Assembly (NCBI GenBank): GCA_021202835.1
Contig: JAJQCI010000268.1
Location: 1 to 7,686, forward strand
Reading direction: 5' to 3'
Length of the DNA: 7,686 nt
Source: Clostridiales bacterium
GTDB lineage: Bacteria > Bacillota > Clostridia > Lachnospirales > CAG-274
Shown here one piece after another: positions 1-5,399 of the stretch (within the stretch, counting starts at the first letter, position 1; each line of letters begins with the position of its first letter). The notes beneath the pieces are model-generated. The model saw only the letters and a program-made list of their open reading frames with translations. It ran no database searches and was not told the DNA's origin. Made by a program: the position numbers and the translations under genes.

Positions 1-11
1 ACACTGTTTTT

Positions 12-19
12 GATATAAT
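12..19 (+). promoter_or_regulatory. Extended -10 promoter element for the RelA/SpoT-like gene
   Basis: TG-A-TATAAT gives an extended -10 (TG at 11-12, TATAAT at 14-19), about 48 nt before the ATG at 67. The -35 region would lie at or beyond the left window edge and cannot be judged. The leader between them has no obvious hairpin and ends in a GGAGG ribosome site at 56-60, 6 nt before the ATG. Confidence 0.6.
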
Positions 20-66
20 GAAAGTACAAATATTACAGCAGCATATATAAAAACGGAGGGCATAAT

Positions 67-708
67 ATGGAAAAAATAATACCTCTTGATGTTATTTTGA
101 GAAGAGATGGGTTGTCTGTTCATAAACTTGAAAACCTATCTTACGAATCACAGTTAGGTATTAATTTAAAGAAGAATTTACATTATTTTAACAAAGAAAA
201 GCTGTTTAATGAATTGGATAATATTTTCTCTTGGTATGATTCCAATAAATTATTAAGCAACATCGCCATTGACTATAGAATAAAAAGCAAGCAGTCGGCA
301 GAATTAAAATATGAACGTTACTATCCTGATCACCAGTTTCGCAAGGTTTTTGATGATTTGCTTGGATTTCGTTCTTTATGTGATAATTATGATGATATTA
401 TAAAACTCTCAGGTCACAGTAATATACGTGTAGCGGATATGAGTAAAGGCAAAGCAAGGGATGATGGTTACAGAGGTGTCCATGTATACTACCAGAAAAG
501 CAATAATCATTATCCTATAGAAATTCAGTATAATACTTATTATGATCGTCAATTAAATAACTGGCTGCATAAATATTTATATAAAAAAAGTTATCAAGAT
601 GTAATCGGCTGCATAATGCGTAAACAATATGAGTCAGGCAATGTATGCACAGAAAACAGTTTTAAGGAGGTGCTTTCATATGTGCTATCTGATAGCAAAA
701 GACATTGA
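67..708 (+). CDS. RelA/SpoT-domain protein, small (p)ppGpp-synthetase-like (possible toxSAS)
   Basis: This 213-aa protein carries a stand-alone RelA/SpoT nucleotidyltransferase domain, the fold that transfers pyrophosphate from ATP to GDP/GTP or, in some toxic small synthetases, to other targets such as tRNA. Visible motifs are the basic RIKSKQS segment (71-77), DLLGFRSL (97-104), KGKARDDGYRGVHVYY (127-142, matching the GYRxxH core) and PIEIQ (150-154) with the catalytic-type Glu152. A WLHKYLYK segment (166-173) follows. All synthetase landmarks are present, so the domain may be active. No HD hydrolase, TGS or ACT domain is present, which excludes long Rel/SpoT enzymes. The first 60 residues show no recognised domain and no membrane segment. 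The start is set by GGAGG six bases upstream. The next gene begins inside its last codons, so the two are co-translated. Whether it is a housekeeping alarmone synthetase or a toxin is inference; size and pairing favour a toxin-like role. Confidence 0.85.
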   Translation: MEKIIPLDVILRRDGLSVHKLENLSYESQLGINLKKNLHYFNKEKLFNELDNIFSWYDSNKLLSNIAIDYRIKSKQSAELKYERYYPDHQFRKVFDDLLGFRSLCDNYDDIIKLSGHSNIRVADMSKGKARDDGYRGVHVYYQKSNNHYPIEIQYNTYYDRQLNNWLHKYLYKKSYQDVIGCIMRKQYESGNVCTENSFKEVLSYVLSDSKRH

Positions 709-925
709 TAAAATCGGATGTTATGCCATAGAAATGGAAATAGGTCAACATTTGGCTTCATTCAAACGCAAACTTTCTTCTGAAATTAATGTAAGAAAAA
801 TTCAGCTTGTAACAATCAGCCGCCCGTCTGCTTACGGCGAATATGAACCATATAATTTCGTGGATACGGAAAATGAGTTTGCGGAAAAAGTAAAGTCTCT
901 GTCCGACAAATCATCAAATCTTTAA
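680..925 (+). CDS. Small DUF6718-like protein, candidate partner or antitoxin of the RelA/SpoT protein
   Basis: This 81-aa acidic/basic soluble protein begins MCYLIAKDIDKIGC. Its conserved-looking core is IQLVTISRPSAYGEYEPY (41-58), followed by a C-terminal FAEKVKSL helix. The MCYLIAK start and the YGEYEPY motif match my recollection of the DUF6718 family of small Firmicute proteins of unknown function; the name is given from memory. The ATG at 680 is preferred over an in-frame ATG at 629 because AAGGAGG (664-670) lies 9 nt before it and the family begins at MCYLIAK. The reading frame overlaps the end of the RelA/SpoT gene by 29 nt, so the ribosome site lies inside that gene and translation is probably coupled. 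No signal peptide, membrane segment or HTH is seen. A neutralising role is inferred from the tight pairing alone. Confidence 0.8.
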   Translation: MCYLIAKDIDKIGCYAIEMEIGQHLASFKRKLSSEINVRKIQLVTISRPSAYGEYEPYNFVDTENEFAEKVKSLSDKSSNL

Positions 926-939
926 ATGACAGCAGAAAA

Positions 940-959
940 CAGCGGTTTTCACGCCGCTG
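940..959. terminator. Hairpin between convergent genes, probable weak terminator
   Basis: CAGCGG (940-945) pairs with CCGCTG (954-959) around an 8-nt loop. Read on the minus strand the stem is followed by TTTTC, so it best serves the leftward merR gene ending at 1029. On the plus strand it lies 15 nt after the DUF6718-like stop but has no T-run. The stem is short, so efficiency is uncertain. Confidence 0.45.
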
Positions 960-1028
960 CTCCCACTGCTTTATTTCACAACCTACGTTGGATTTATTGC
1001 CCAAATCCCACTTATTTAAAACTACAGT

Positions 1029-1796
1029 TTAAATTTTTTCCACGGGAAAATAAATTTCTGTTTCCCATTCACTGACAGGAAGATTATCCACATGAGATTT
1101 TGTATAAATTTCATAGGGCGGAGCAATAATCCTATACCCGTTTGAATTTATCCACTTTACAACCGCCGCATAACCCTCTGTAAGGCTGCCGCCTATTACA
1201 TTATTTGAATCCTCTTTGTTTTCAACAGCTATACCCACCTCAATATCGCTGTTATTTTCGTCAAATTCATCATCATAATATACGGCAATTACAGCCCCTG
1301 CAGTTTTAATTTCCTTTCTTGCAATTTTGGTAAAAATCTCGCCTTAATACCTGCCGAATTCGCTTACTGCCATTCTTTGCCTGCTGCTTAATATATACAA
1401 CTGCCTGCTCATTTTTACATCAATACTGTAGTTATTTTCATAACTCATAATTTCACCGTTCCTTTCAAAATTTTCGAGAAATCCCTCTAACTCTGCCAAA
1501 AGCATTGTTTTATGGCCGATCTCGGTTTTAATTACTTTTGCCTGTTCCTTTAATTTTGAAAAGAGAGCTCCCTCATCGCCGGACGATAAAAACGCTTTTA
1601 TTTCCATAAGTGAAAAACCATACCTTTTAAGGCGGTTTATAAGCAGCATATCATTTAACTGTTCCTCTTTATAATATCTGTACCCTGTCCGGTTGTCCAC
1701 CTTTGCAGGCTTAAGCAAATCAACCTTGTCATAATGCCTCAGCGTTTTCGCACTTACAGAACATATTTTTGAAAATTCACCTATACTTATAAGCAT
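1029..1796 (-). pseudogene. MerR-family regulator with GyrI-like effector domain, split by an in-frame stop
   Basis: Read leftward from ATG 1796, residues 1-70 form a MerR winged-helix DNA-binding domain (MLISIGEFSKIC, KTLRHYDKVDLLKP, GYRYY). A coiled-coil linker follows (about 75-112). The frame then hits TAA at 1346-1344, codon 151, inside SEFGRY*GEIFTKIA. The same frame is open afterwards to a TAA at 1029-1031. It encodes a GyrI-like/AraC_E_bind effector domain (EIKTAGAVIAVYYDDEF, GYAAVVKWINSNGYRI, and WETEIYFPVE near the end). The total of 255 positions is normal for drug- or small-molecule-sensing MerR proteins, which twist the promoter when ligand binds. A single nonsense change therefore explains the split; no frameshift is needed. 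ATG 1796 is chosen because GAGGAG (1810-1805) lies 8 nt upstream; GTG 1805 and ATG 1802 are too close to it. The 150-aa N-terminal half could still bind DNA without ligand control. No target transporter is adjacent. Confidence 0.88.
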
Positions 1797-1828
1797 TTCC
1801 ATCACTCCTCAGAATTAATTCTGTATAC

Positions 1829-1859
1829 AGTATAATCTATACCCTAAGGGCAAAGTCAA
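1829..1859 (-). promoter_or_regulatory. MerR-type promoter with 19-bp spacer and CCCTWAGGG operator
   Basis: On the minus strand, TTGACT (1859-1854) and TATACT (1834-1829) are separated by 19 bp, the over-long spacer typical of MerR-activated promoters. The spacer carries the dyad CCCTTAGGG, where such regulators bind. It lies about 33 nt upstream of the merR start, indicating autoregulation. The site appears intact although the regulator is broken. Confidence 0.8.
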
Positions 1860-1929
1860 CAGTTTTTTTGCGTTAAGCTAAATTCTTATATAAATCCATT
1901 GAATAAGGAGTAATTGTTATATTTGAAAC

Positions 1930-1990
1930 AGCCCCGAAACATAAGGTTAGGAATACATATTGACCTTATCCTTATATGTTCGCCGGGGCT
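1930..1990. other. Long imperfect hairpin (AGCCCCG...CGGGGCT)
   Basis: AGCCCCG (1930-1936) pairs with CGGGGCT (1984-1990). Inner segments continue the stem with bulges: AACATA against TATGTT and AGG against CCT. The loop is A/T-rich. It lies about 40 nt beyond the leftward 46-aa peptide gene, so it may end that transcript, but only GTTTC follows the stem on that strand, a poor T-run. The rest of 1806-2030 holds the merR promoter and a possible rightward AAGGAG (1905-1910) without a convincing gene behind it. Confidence 0.5.
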
Positions 1991-2030
1991 TCTGTAAATC
2001 GCTTTTCTTTCGGTTTGCGGCATTTTTTTG

Positions 2031-2171
2031 CTAAAAATTGATAAAATTTATAGTCTTTGTGCTGTATACTATGTTTGCAGTGTTAATGTTGTTTGAAGTG
2101 TCAAAAGCTGCTATATTTTCACTGTTATTAATATTTATAATCTCAAAATTCGGTTTTTCATATTTTCTCAT
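2031..2171 (-). CDS. 46-aa peptide with KYEKP motif, downstream of the leucine-rich-repeat gene
   Basis: The gene starts with ATG at 2171, 11 nt after the leucine-rich-repeat stop, and is preceded by AGGGG 8 nt upstream that overlaps that stop codon. The peptide begins MRKYEKPNFEIININN, continues ENIAAFDTSNNINT and ends NFINF. It has no signal peptide, membrane helix or cysteine, and is rich in Asn and Ile. A lysine-rich start followed by YxxP and an alternating hydrophobic stretch recalls numerous short Firmicute peptides of the MKKYEKPE type, whose role I do not know. The Y..P pattern also occurs in leaders of some ribosomally made modified peptides, but no modifying enzyme is visible here, so that link is weak. 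Spacing and ribosome site argue for real translation as the second gene of the operon. Confidence 0.65.
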   Translation of the reverse strand: MRKYEKPNFEIININNSENIAAFDTSNNINTANIVYSTKTINFINF

Positions 2172-2182
2172 TATTTATACCC

Positions 2183-3616
2183 CTATGATATAAGCTGTGA
2201 TACAGAATAATAATCGGTTGTATCTTCATCATCTGCACTTGATTTAACAGCGATTTTTGCCCTTACTGCAACTTCATTTCCTGTTGAGTTATTATACTGT
2301 ACTTTAAATACAGCTTTGTCATCATCATATGTGTAATATTTTACATAATCGGAAGCAGTTTCTATAGTATTCCCGTCTCCGTCTTCATATTCAACTTCTA
2401 GTAATGCTTCATCAGCAAGAATATAAACCCCGTCAAGGTATTCGGCAGGGCTTTCACCGCCATATACAGAAGTATCAATAACAATATCGAATGTATTTGA
2501 TTCTGTATCTATATTGTCAATATAAAGACTGCTGTCATCCTCAACCAAACGTCGATTATCATATGATGTTGTTGAACTACTAAAACTTAAACCGCCATAT
2601 GTTCCGTTTTTTCTTCTATATACTACTTCAACTGCATTACAGCCAAAAAATGAATTAGTTTCTGCACGCAAATAATTGCTGCGTATTTCAACATTTTTTA
2701 AACTGGTGCAAAAAGAAAAAGCCCATTCCCCGACAGCAGTTACGCTATCCGATATAACTACACTTTCTAAACTGCTGCAATAATAAAAAGTGTTAGCATA
2801 TATAGTTTTTACACCATAAGGTATCTCTATGCTTTTTAGGCTTGTGCACCAGAGAAAAGCACCTTCGCCAATATACGTCACATTATCAGAAACATCTATA
2901 TTTGTTAAATTGCTGCATGATTGAAAAGCATAGGCCGAAATTCTTTTTACCGTAGCCGGCATTATAAAGCTTGTTTCAGTTTTGACAGACGGATATTTTA
3001 TTAGGCATGTTAAACTTTTATCGTATAAAACTCCATCAATTGAACAGTAAGCTTCATTTTCTTTATCTACTATTATAAAACAACCGCAGCTTTGAAATAC
3101 ACAATTTCCGATACTTGTTACACTGCTCGGTATTGTTATACTTTCCAAACCACTGCAACCGTAAAAAGCATAATTGTCAATGCTTATTAAACAGTTAGGA
3201 AGCGATATATTTGTTAAGCTGCTGCAAGCAAAAAAGGCATACCTTCCGATACTTGTTACACTATCTGCAATTGTTATGCTCTTCATATTACTGCATTGAT
3301 AAAATGCTGCATTTCCTATACTTGTTACTCCATCTTCAATAATAACGGATTTTATATAGCTTTTTGCAGAATACCAAGGTGCATCTGTATAATTTTCCGA
3401 GTCGGAATAAGAACTGTAATTTTTCATAGCCCCACTTCCGGAAATCGTCAATATTCCGTCATCATCTAAAGTATAAGTTACATTTGTTCCGCATGAACCC
3501 GAAGATGCTGCGTTTACGGAAATACAGAACATAAATGATATTAAAAACAGGCACATTATTACTGTTTTTAATATCGGCTTTGCAATCGGTGTACTTGCTG
3601 CAGACATTTTTTCCAT
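2183..3616 (-). CDS. Secreted BspA-type leucine-rich-repeat (LRR_5) protein
   Basis: This 477-aa protein is probably exported to the cell surface or medium. Residues 1-36 form a signal peptide: Lys17, hydrophobic core VIMCLFLISFMF, and a cleavage-like VNA-AS near 36. A short BspA-type lead-in (YTLDDDGILTISGSGAM, 48-64; APWY, 79-82) precedes the repeats. About nine LRR_5 units span 88-333, with the pattern LxxIxIPxSVTSIGxxAFxxCSS. One longer unit (about 179-233) has the IVDKENEAYCSIDGVLYDK variant. The C-terminal 140 residues are acidic and probably beta-rich (TFDIVIDTSVYGG, KAVFKVQYNNSTG); they belong to no family I recognise. No LPXTG, SLH or GW anchor is present, so retention on the wall is unexplained. 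ATG 3616 has AAGGAG 8 nt upstream. BspA-like proteins mediate adhesion in some bacteria; that role here is inference. It heads an operon with the 46-aa peptide. Confidence 0.9.
   Translation of the reverse strand: MEKMSAASTPIAKPILKTVIMCLFLISFMFCISVNAASSGSCGTNVTYTLDDDGILTISGSGAMKNYSSYSDSENYTDAPWYSAKSYIKSVIIEDGVTSIGNAAFYQCSNMKSITIADSVTSIGRYAFFACSSLTNISLPNCLISIDNYAFYGCSGLESITIPSSVTSIGNCVFQSCGCFIIVDKENEAYCSIDGVLYDKSLTCLIKYPSVKTETSFIMPATVKRISAYAFQSCSNLTNIDVSDNVTYIGEGAFLWCTSLKSIEIPYGVKTIYANTFYYCSSLESVVISDSVTAVGEWAFSFCTSLKNVEIRSNYLRAETNSFFGCNAVEVVYRRKNGTYGGLSFSSSTTSYDNRRLVEDDSSLYIDNIDTESNTFDIVIDTSVYGGESPAEYLDGVYILADEALLEVEYEDGDGNTIETASDYVKYYTYDDDKAVFKVQYNNSTGNEVAVRAKIAVKSSADDEDTTDYYSVSQLIS
2618..3355 (-). 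repeat. Tandem leucine-rich-repeat coding units (~69 bp period)
   Basis: The stretch coding residues 88-333 repeats roughly every 69 bp (23 codons). On the plus strand it shows recurring words such as CTGCTGCAA-type and ATACTTGTTAC-type motifs. Units have diverged in DNA more than in protein pattern, so it is an old duplication rather than a fresh expansion. Confidence 0.75.
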
Positions 3617-3654
3617 TTTGTATTCTCCTTTTCACTAATATTTTATTTATCAAT

Positions 3655-3683
3655 ATTATAGCCCATTTATGGGCTATTGTCAA
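3655..3683 (-). promoter_or_regulatory. Consensus promoter of the leucine-rich-repeat/peptide operon
   Basis: On the minus strand TTGACA (3683-3678) and TATAAT (3660-3655) are both perfect consensus, separated by exactly 17 bp. It lies about 39 nt before the leucine-rich-repeat ATG. Such a strong promoter would normally be highly active, and the palindrome filling its spacer suggests it is held under repression. Confidence 0.88.
3658..3677. promoter_or_regulatory. 20-bp palindrome, candidate operator
   Basis: ATAGCCCATTTATGGGCTAT consists of two perfect 9-bp arms around a 2-bp centre. It fills the spacer between the -35 and -10 of the leftward promoter, overlaps half of its -10, and touches the -35 of the rightward promoter. 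This is a classic repressor position. The neighbouring small HTH protein is the obvious candidate ligand, but that pairing is inferred. Confidence 0.7.
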
Positions 3684-3705
3684 TAAAAGAATTATATTTT
3701 ACCAT
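3677..3705 (+). promoter_or_regulatory. Possible divergent promoter of the small HTH gene
   Basis: TTGTCA (3677-3682, five of six consensus) and TACCAT (3700-3705, four of six) are separated by 17 bp. The -35 overlaps the -35 of the leftward promoter on the opposite strand, so one protein bound at the palindrome could affect both. The -10 is weak and the call is tentative. Confidence 0.45.
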
Positions 3706-3736
3706 AAAGAAAATGTGAATATAGGGTGGTATTGCT

Positions 3737-3937
3737 TTGATTGTATATAATAAATTATGGAAAGTAATGAAAGAAAAAAACATCTCACAATACAAACTGC
3801 TGAAGGATTATAATTTCAGCAGCGGTCAGCTTGACCGTTTACGTAAAAATGCAAATGTAAACACATATACATTAAACCATCTTTGTAAAATACTTGATTG
3901 CAAACTTGAAGATATAGCAGAATATGTCAAGGAATAA
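3737..3937 (+). CDS. Small Cro/CI-type (XRE) helix-turn-helix regulator
   Basis: This 66-aa protein is almost entirely one Cro/CI-type DNA-binding domain of the HTH_26/YozG-like kind. LWKVMKEKNISQYKL (7-21) holds the first helices, FSSGQLDRLRKN (27-38) the recognition region, and TYTLNHLCKILDCKLEDIAEYV (43-64) the typical C-terminal helices. The start is TTG at 3737: relatives begin with M-I-x-Y-x-x-LW, GGGTGG (3724-3729) lies 7 nt upstream, and the only in-frame ATG nearby (3767) would cut into the first helix. A TTG start implies modest expression. It is divergent from the leucine-rich-repeat operon, with a palindromic operator between, and ends in its own terminator. It probably controls that operon and itself. 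The fold is clear; the target is inference. Confidence 0.87.
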   Translation: MIVYNKLWKVMKEKNISQYKLLKDYNFSSGQLDRLRKNANVNTYTLNHLCKILDCKLEDIAEYVKE

Positions 3938-3964
3938 AATACACCCAAATATTAAAATCAACCG

Positions 3965-3991
3965 GCTTAGCTGTAATAGCTGAGCTTTTTT
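3965..3991 (+). terminator. Rho-independent terminator of the HTH gene
   Basis: GCTTAGCT (3965-3972) pairs with AGCTGAGC (3978-3985), with one G-U pair and a 5-nt loop. A TTTTTT run (3986-3991) follows. It sits 28 nt after the HTH stop and isolates the nitroreductase remnant from transcription of the regulator. Confidence 0.85.
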
Positions 3992-4023
3992 ATTTCATTT
4001 ATTAAATTGCTCTCCAACTATAA

Positions 4024-4521
4024 ATCCAGAATTATTTTAAGCCAAGCTGCATAGATGACACTGTAATTGAAGAAATTATGAAAATCACCCTTACCGCCCA
4101 TACATCATTCGGACACAGTGCTGTTGAGTTTGTGGTTGTGAAAAATCACGATGCAATCCGAAAGATAGGCGCCTGTAAATCATTGGGCGGCTCACAGATT
4201 AACGGTGCCGATGCCGTAATCGTCACAATGGTGAAAACCGCAGACAAGCGGCAAAGCAAATTTTGGATCGAGGACGGAGCAATCGCCTCAGCTTACATTC
4301 TCCTTGCCGCCGAACAGTATAACCTCGGTGCCTGCTGGGTGCATATAAGAAACAGAATGAGTCAGCAGAAAACTTCTGATGAAGAAATTCGCAGTCTTCT
4401 CGGCGTACCGAAGGGCTACACCGTTCTCAATCTTGTTGCCCTGGGCAAAAAAGACGAACAAAAGCGGCCTTACACAGAAAAAGATTTGAATCCAAGCTTA
4501 GTTCATTATAAAGCATTTTAA
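4024..4521 (+). pseudogene. Nitroreductase-family flavoprotein, 5'-truncated
   Basis: The frame encodes a nitroreductase-fold protein of the FMN-dependent NAD(P)H oxidoreductase family. Recognisable parts are TSFGHSAVEFVVVKNHDAI, the central GADAVIVTMV strand, EDGAIASAYILLAAEQYNLGACWVHI, and the complete tail LLGVPKGYTVLNLVALGKK...LVHYKAF. Homology extends upstream of the first ATG (4078): codons from 4024 read IQNYFKPSCIDDTVIEEI, like the family's SIRxYKPxxIDDxxIEEI, but a TAA at 4021-4023 closes the frame. The start codon and the ERRS motif that contacts FMN phosphate are therefore missing. No ribosome site precedes ATG 4078, and a terminator lies just upstream. His replaces the usual Pro in the APTSFG region. 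Base composition is visibly richer in G+C than in the flanking genes. A 147-aa product from 4078 is possible but would lack FMN-binding elements. Decay is the best reading. Confidence 0.78.
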
Positions 4522-4534
4522 CAAATAACCGCAA

Positions 4535-4575
4535 AATCCCACAGAACAGCTAATACTCTGTGGGATTATATTTTT
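4535..4575. terminator. Strong bidirectional terminator between convergent genes
   Basis: AATCCCACAGA (4535-4545) and TCTGTGGGATT (4557-4567) form a perfect 11-bp stem with an 11-nt loop. On the plus strand ATATTTTT follows; on the minus strand TTTT lies at the stem base. It separates the nitroreductase remnant from the leftward rloB end at 4619. Confidence 0.87.
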
Positions 4576-4618
4576 AACCATATTTTCCGATTTATTCAGT
4601 TTAACTGGAAAGGTCATT

Positions 4619-5392
4619 TTATGTTTTTTCATCTGAAATATCTATTATGTTCTCAAGTAACTTATAGACTGTACTGCCCAAGTTATGGGGATACCTGAGC
4701 TGCTTATGCGGATTCTGCCTTACCTCCGTTTCAAATAAATGTCTTGCCCTTTTTATGGCTTTTTGGACTTTTCCTCTGTTGTAGTGCTTTATAAGAATAT
4801 GCTTTCGGTTTGAAAGAGGCGCTCCAACCGATTTAAGCCTGTATCTGAAATGGTCTGTTTTTTCGTATCTGTGTTTATCTGTTACAGCATACTTATAATC
4901 CTCACTGTTGAAGTCGTCATGGTGAAGAAGAAGCCATGCTTCAAAAAAGGGATTACTGATTGCGTAATGATAATTCTTTCTGTCGCAGACATCAAGGGCA
5001 AACTCAAGCTTACTGTTATTGTCCCAATTTGCCGTATTTTCATCTATGTCGGCAACAATCCAAAACTCGTCATTGGGGTGTTTTGTAAACTCATATGTAG
5101 ATTCTTCCTCGATTTTAAAGTCGTCAAGCCGCTTTACAAGTTGCCATGGTTTATTTTGCCCCAGCTGACTTTTCTGTTCAAATGTTCTGAGGTCGGAATC
5201 CACAGACAAAATATTTTCATTTATTGATTTGATTATGACCTTGCTCTTTATGCCGCCCAAAAGGGACTGGATAAGCCTGAAATATTCCTCTTCCGTCACC
5301 TGCCCCTCACAGGCAATAACTATAATTTTATCGGATCTGGGGCGGCGTGTCCTTGTTAAGGTTGAAGCTGTTCTGTTTGATAATGTGAGCAT
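4619..5392 (-). CDS. rloB: RloB-family protein (AbiLii-like), defence operon partner
   Basis: This 257-aa protein belongs to the RloB family, which is found paired with an AAA ATPase and has a TOPRIM-like nuclease fold. Visible signatures are IIVIACEGQVTEEEYF (23-38, the acidic EGxTE motif with Glu29), FWIVADIDEN (110-119, acidic pair Asp115 and Asp117) and SNPFFEAWLLLHH (146-158), the hallmark RloB segment. The C-terminal part is basic and helical (HYNRGKVQKAIKRARHLFE). All acidic residues expected for metal binding are present, so it is probably functional. ATG 5392 lies 7 nt after the rloA stop. A purine-rich GAGGAGAAGAG within the end of rloA, 10-15 nt upstream, suggests coupled translation. 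The pair corresponds to AbiLi/AbiLii of lactococcal abortive infection. The effector role of this subunit is inference. Confidence 0.88.
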   Translation of the reverse strand: MLTLSNRTASTLTRTRRPRSDKIIVIACEGQVTEEEYFRLIQSLLGGIKSKVIIKSINENILSVDSDLRTFEQKSQLGQNKPWQLVKRLDDFKIEEESTYEFTKHPNDEFWIVADIDENTANWDNNSKLEFALDVCDRKNYHYAISNPFFEAWLLLHHDDFNSEDYKYAVTDKHRYEKTDHFRYRLKSVGAPLSNRKHILIKHYNRGKVQKAIKRARHLFETEVRQNPHKQLRYPHNLGSTVYKLLENIIDISDEKT

Positions 5393-5399
5393 AGCTTTA

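Noticed and set aside
629..679. Upstream in-frame ATG that would add 17 residues to the DUF6718-like protein
   Set aside because: No ribosome site before 629; AAGGAGG and the MCYLIAK family start fit ATG 680.
816..1004. 62-codon minus-strand frame across the 3' end of the DUF6718-like gene
   Set aside because: Antisense to a well-supported gene, crosses the terminator hairpin, and has no ribosome site.
1930..1990. Hairpin as a miniature inverted-repeat transposable element
   Set aside because: No flanking target-site duplication and no second copy in the window.
1907..1996. Plus-strand peptide LLYLKQPRNIRLGIH... after AAGGAG at 1905-1910
   Set aside because: Would need a TTG start badly spaced from the ribosome site, and most of it is the hairpin sequence itself.
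3462..3683. 73-codon minus-strand frame and a 71-codon plus-strand frame over the leucine-rich-repeat signal-peptide region
   Set aside because: Both overlap the real gene's 5' end and the promoter/operator, so they are shadows.
4850..5227. 125-codon open frame on the plus strand with hydrophobic N-terminus
   Set aside because: Lies wholly antisense to rloB, whose family motifs are unmistakable; it has no ribosome site and no family resemblance.
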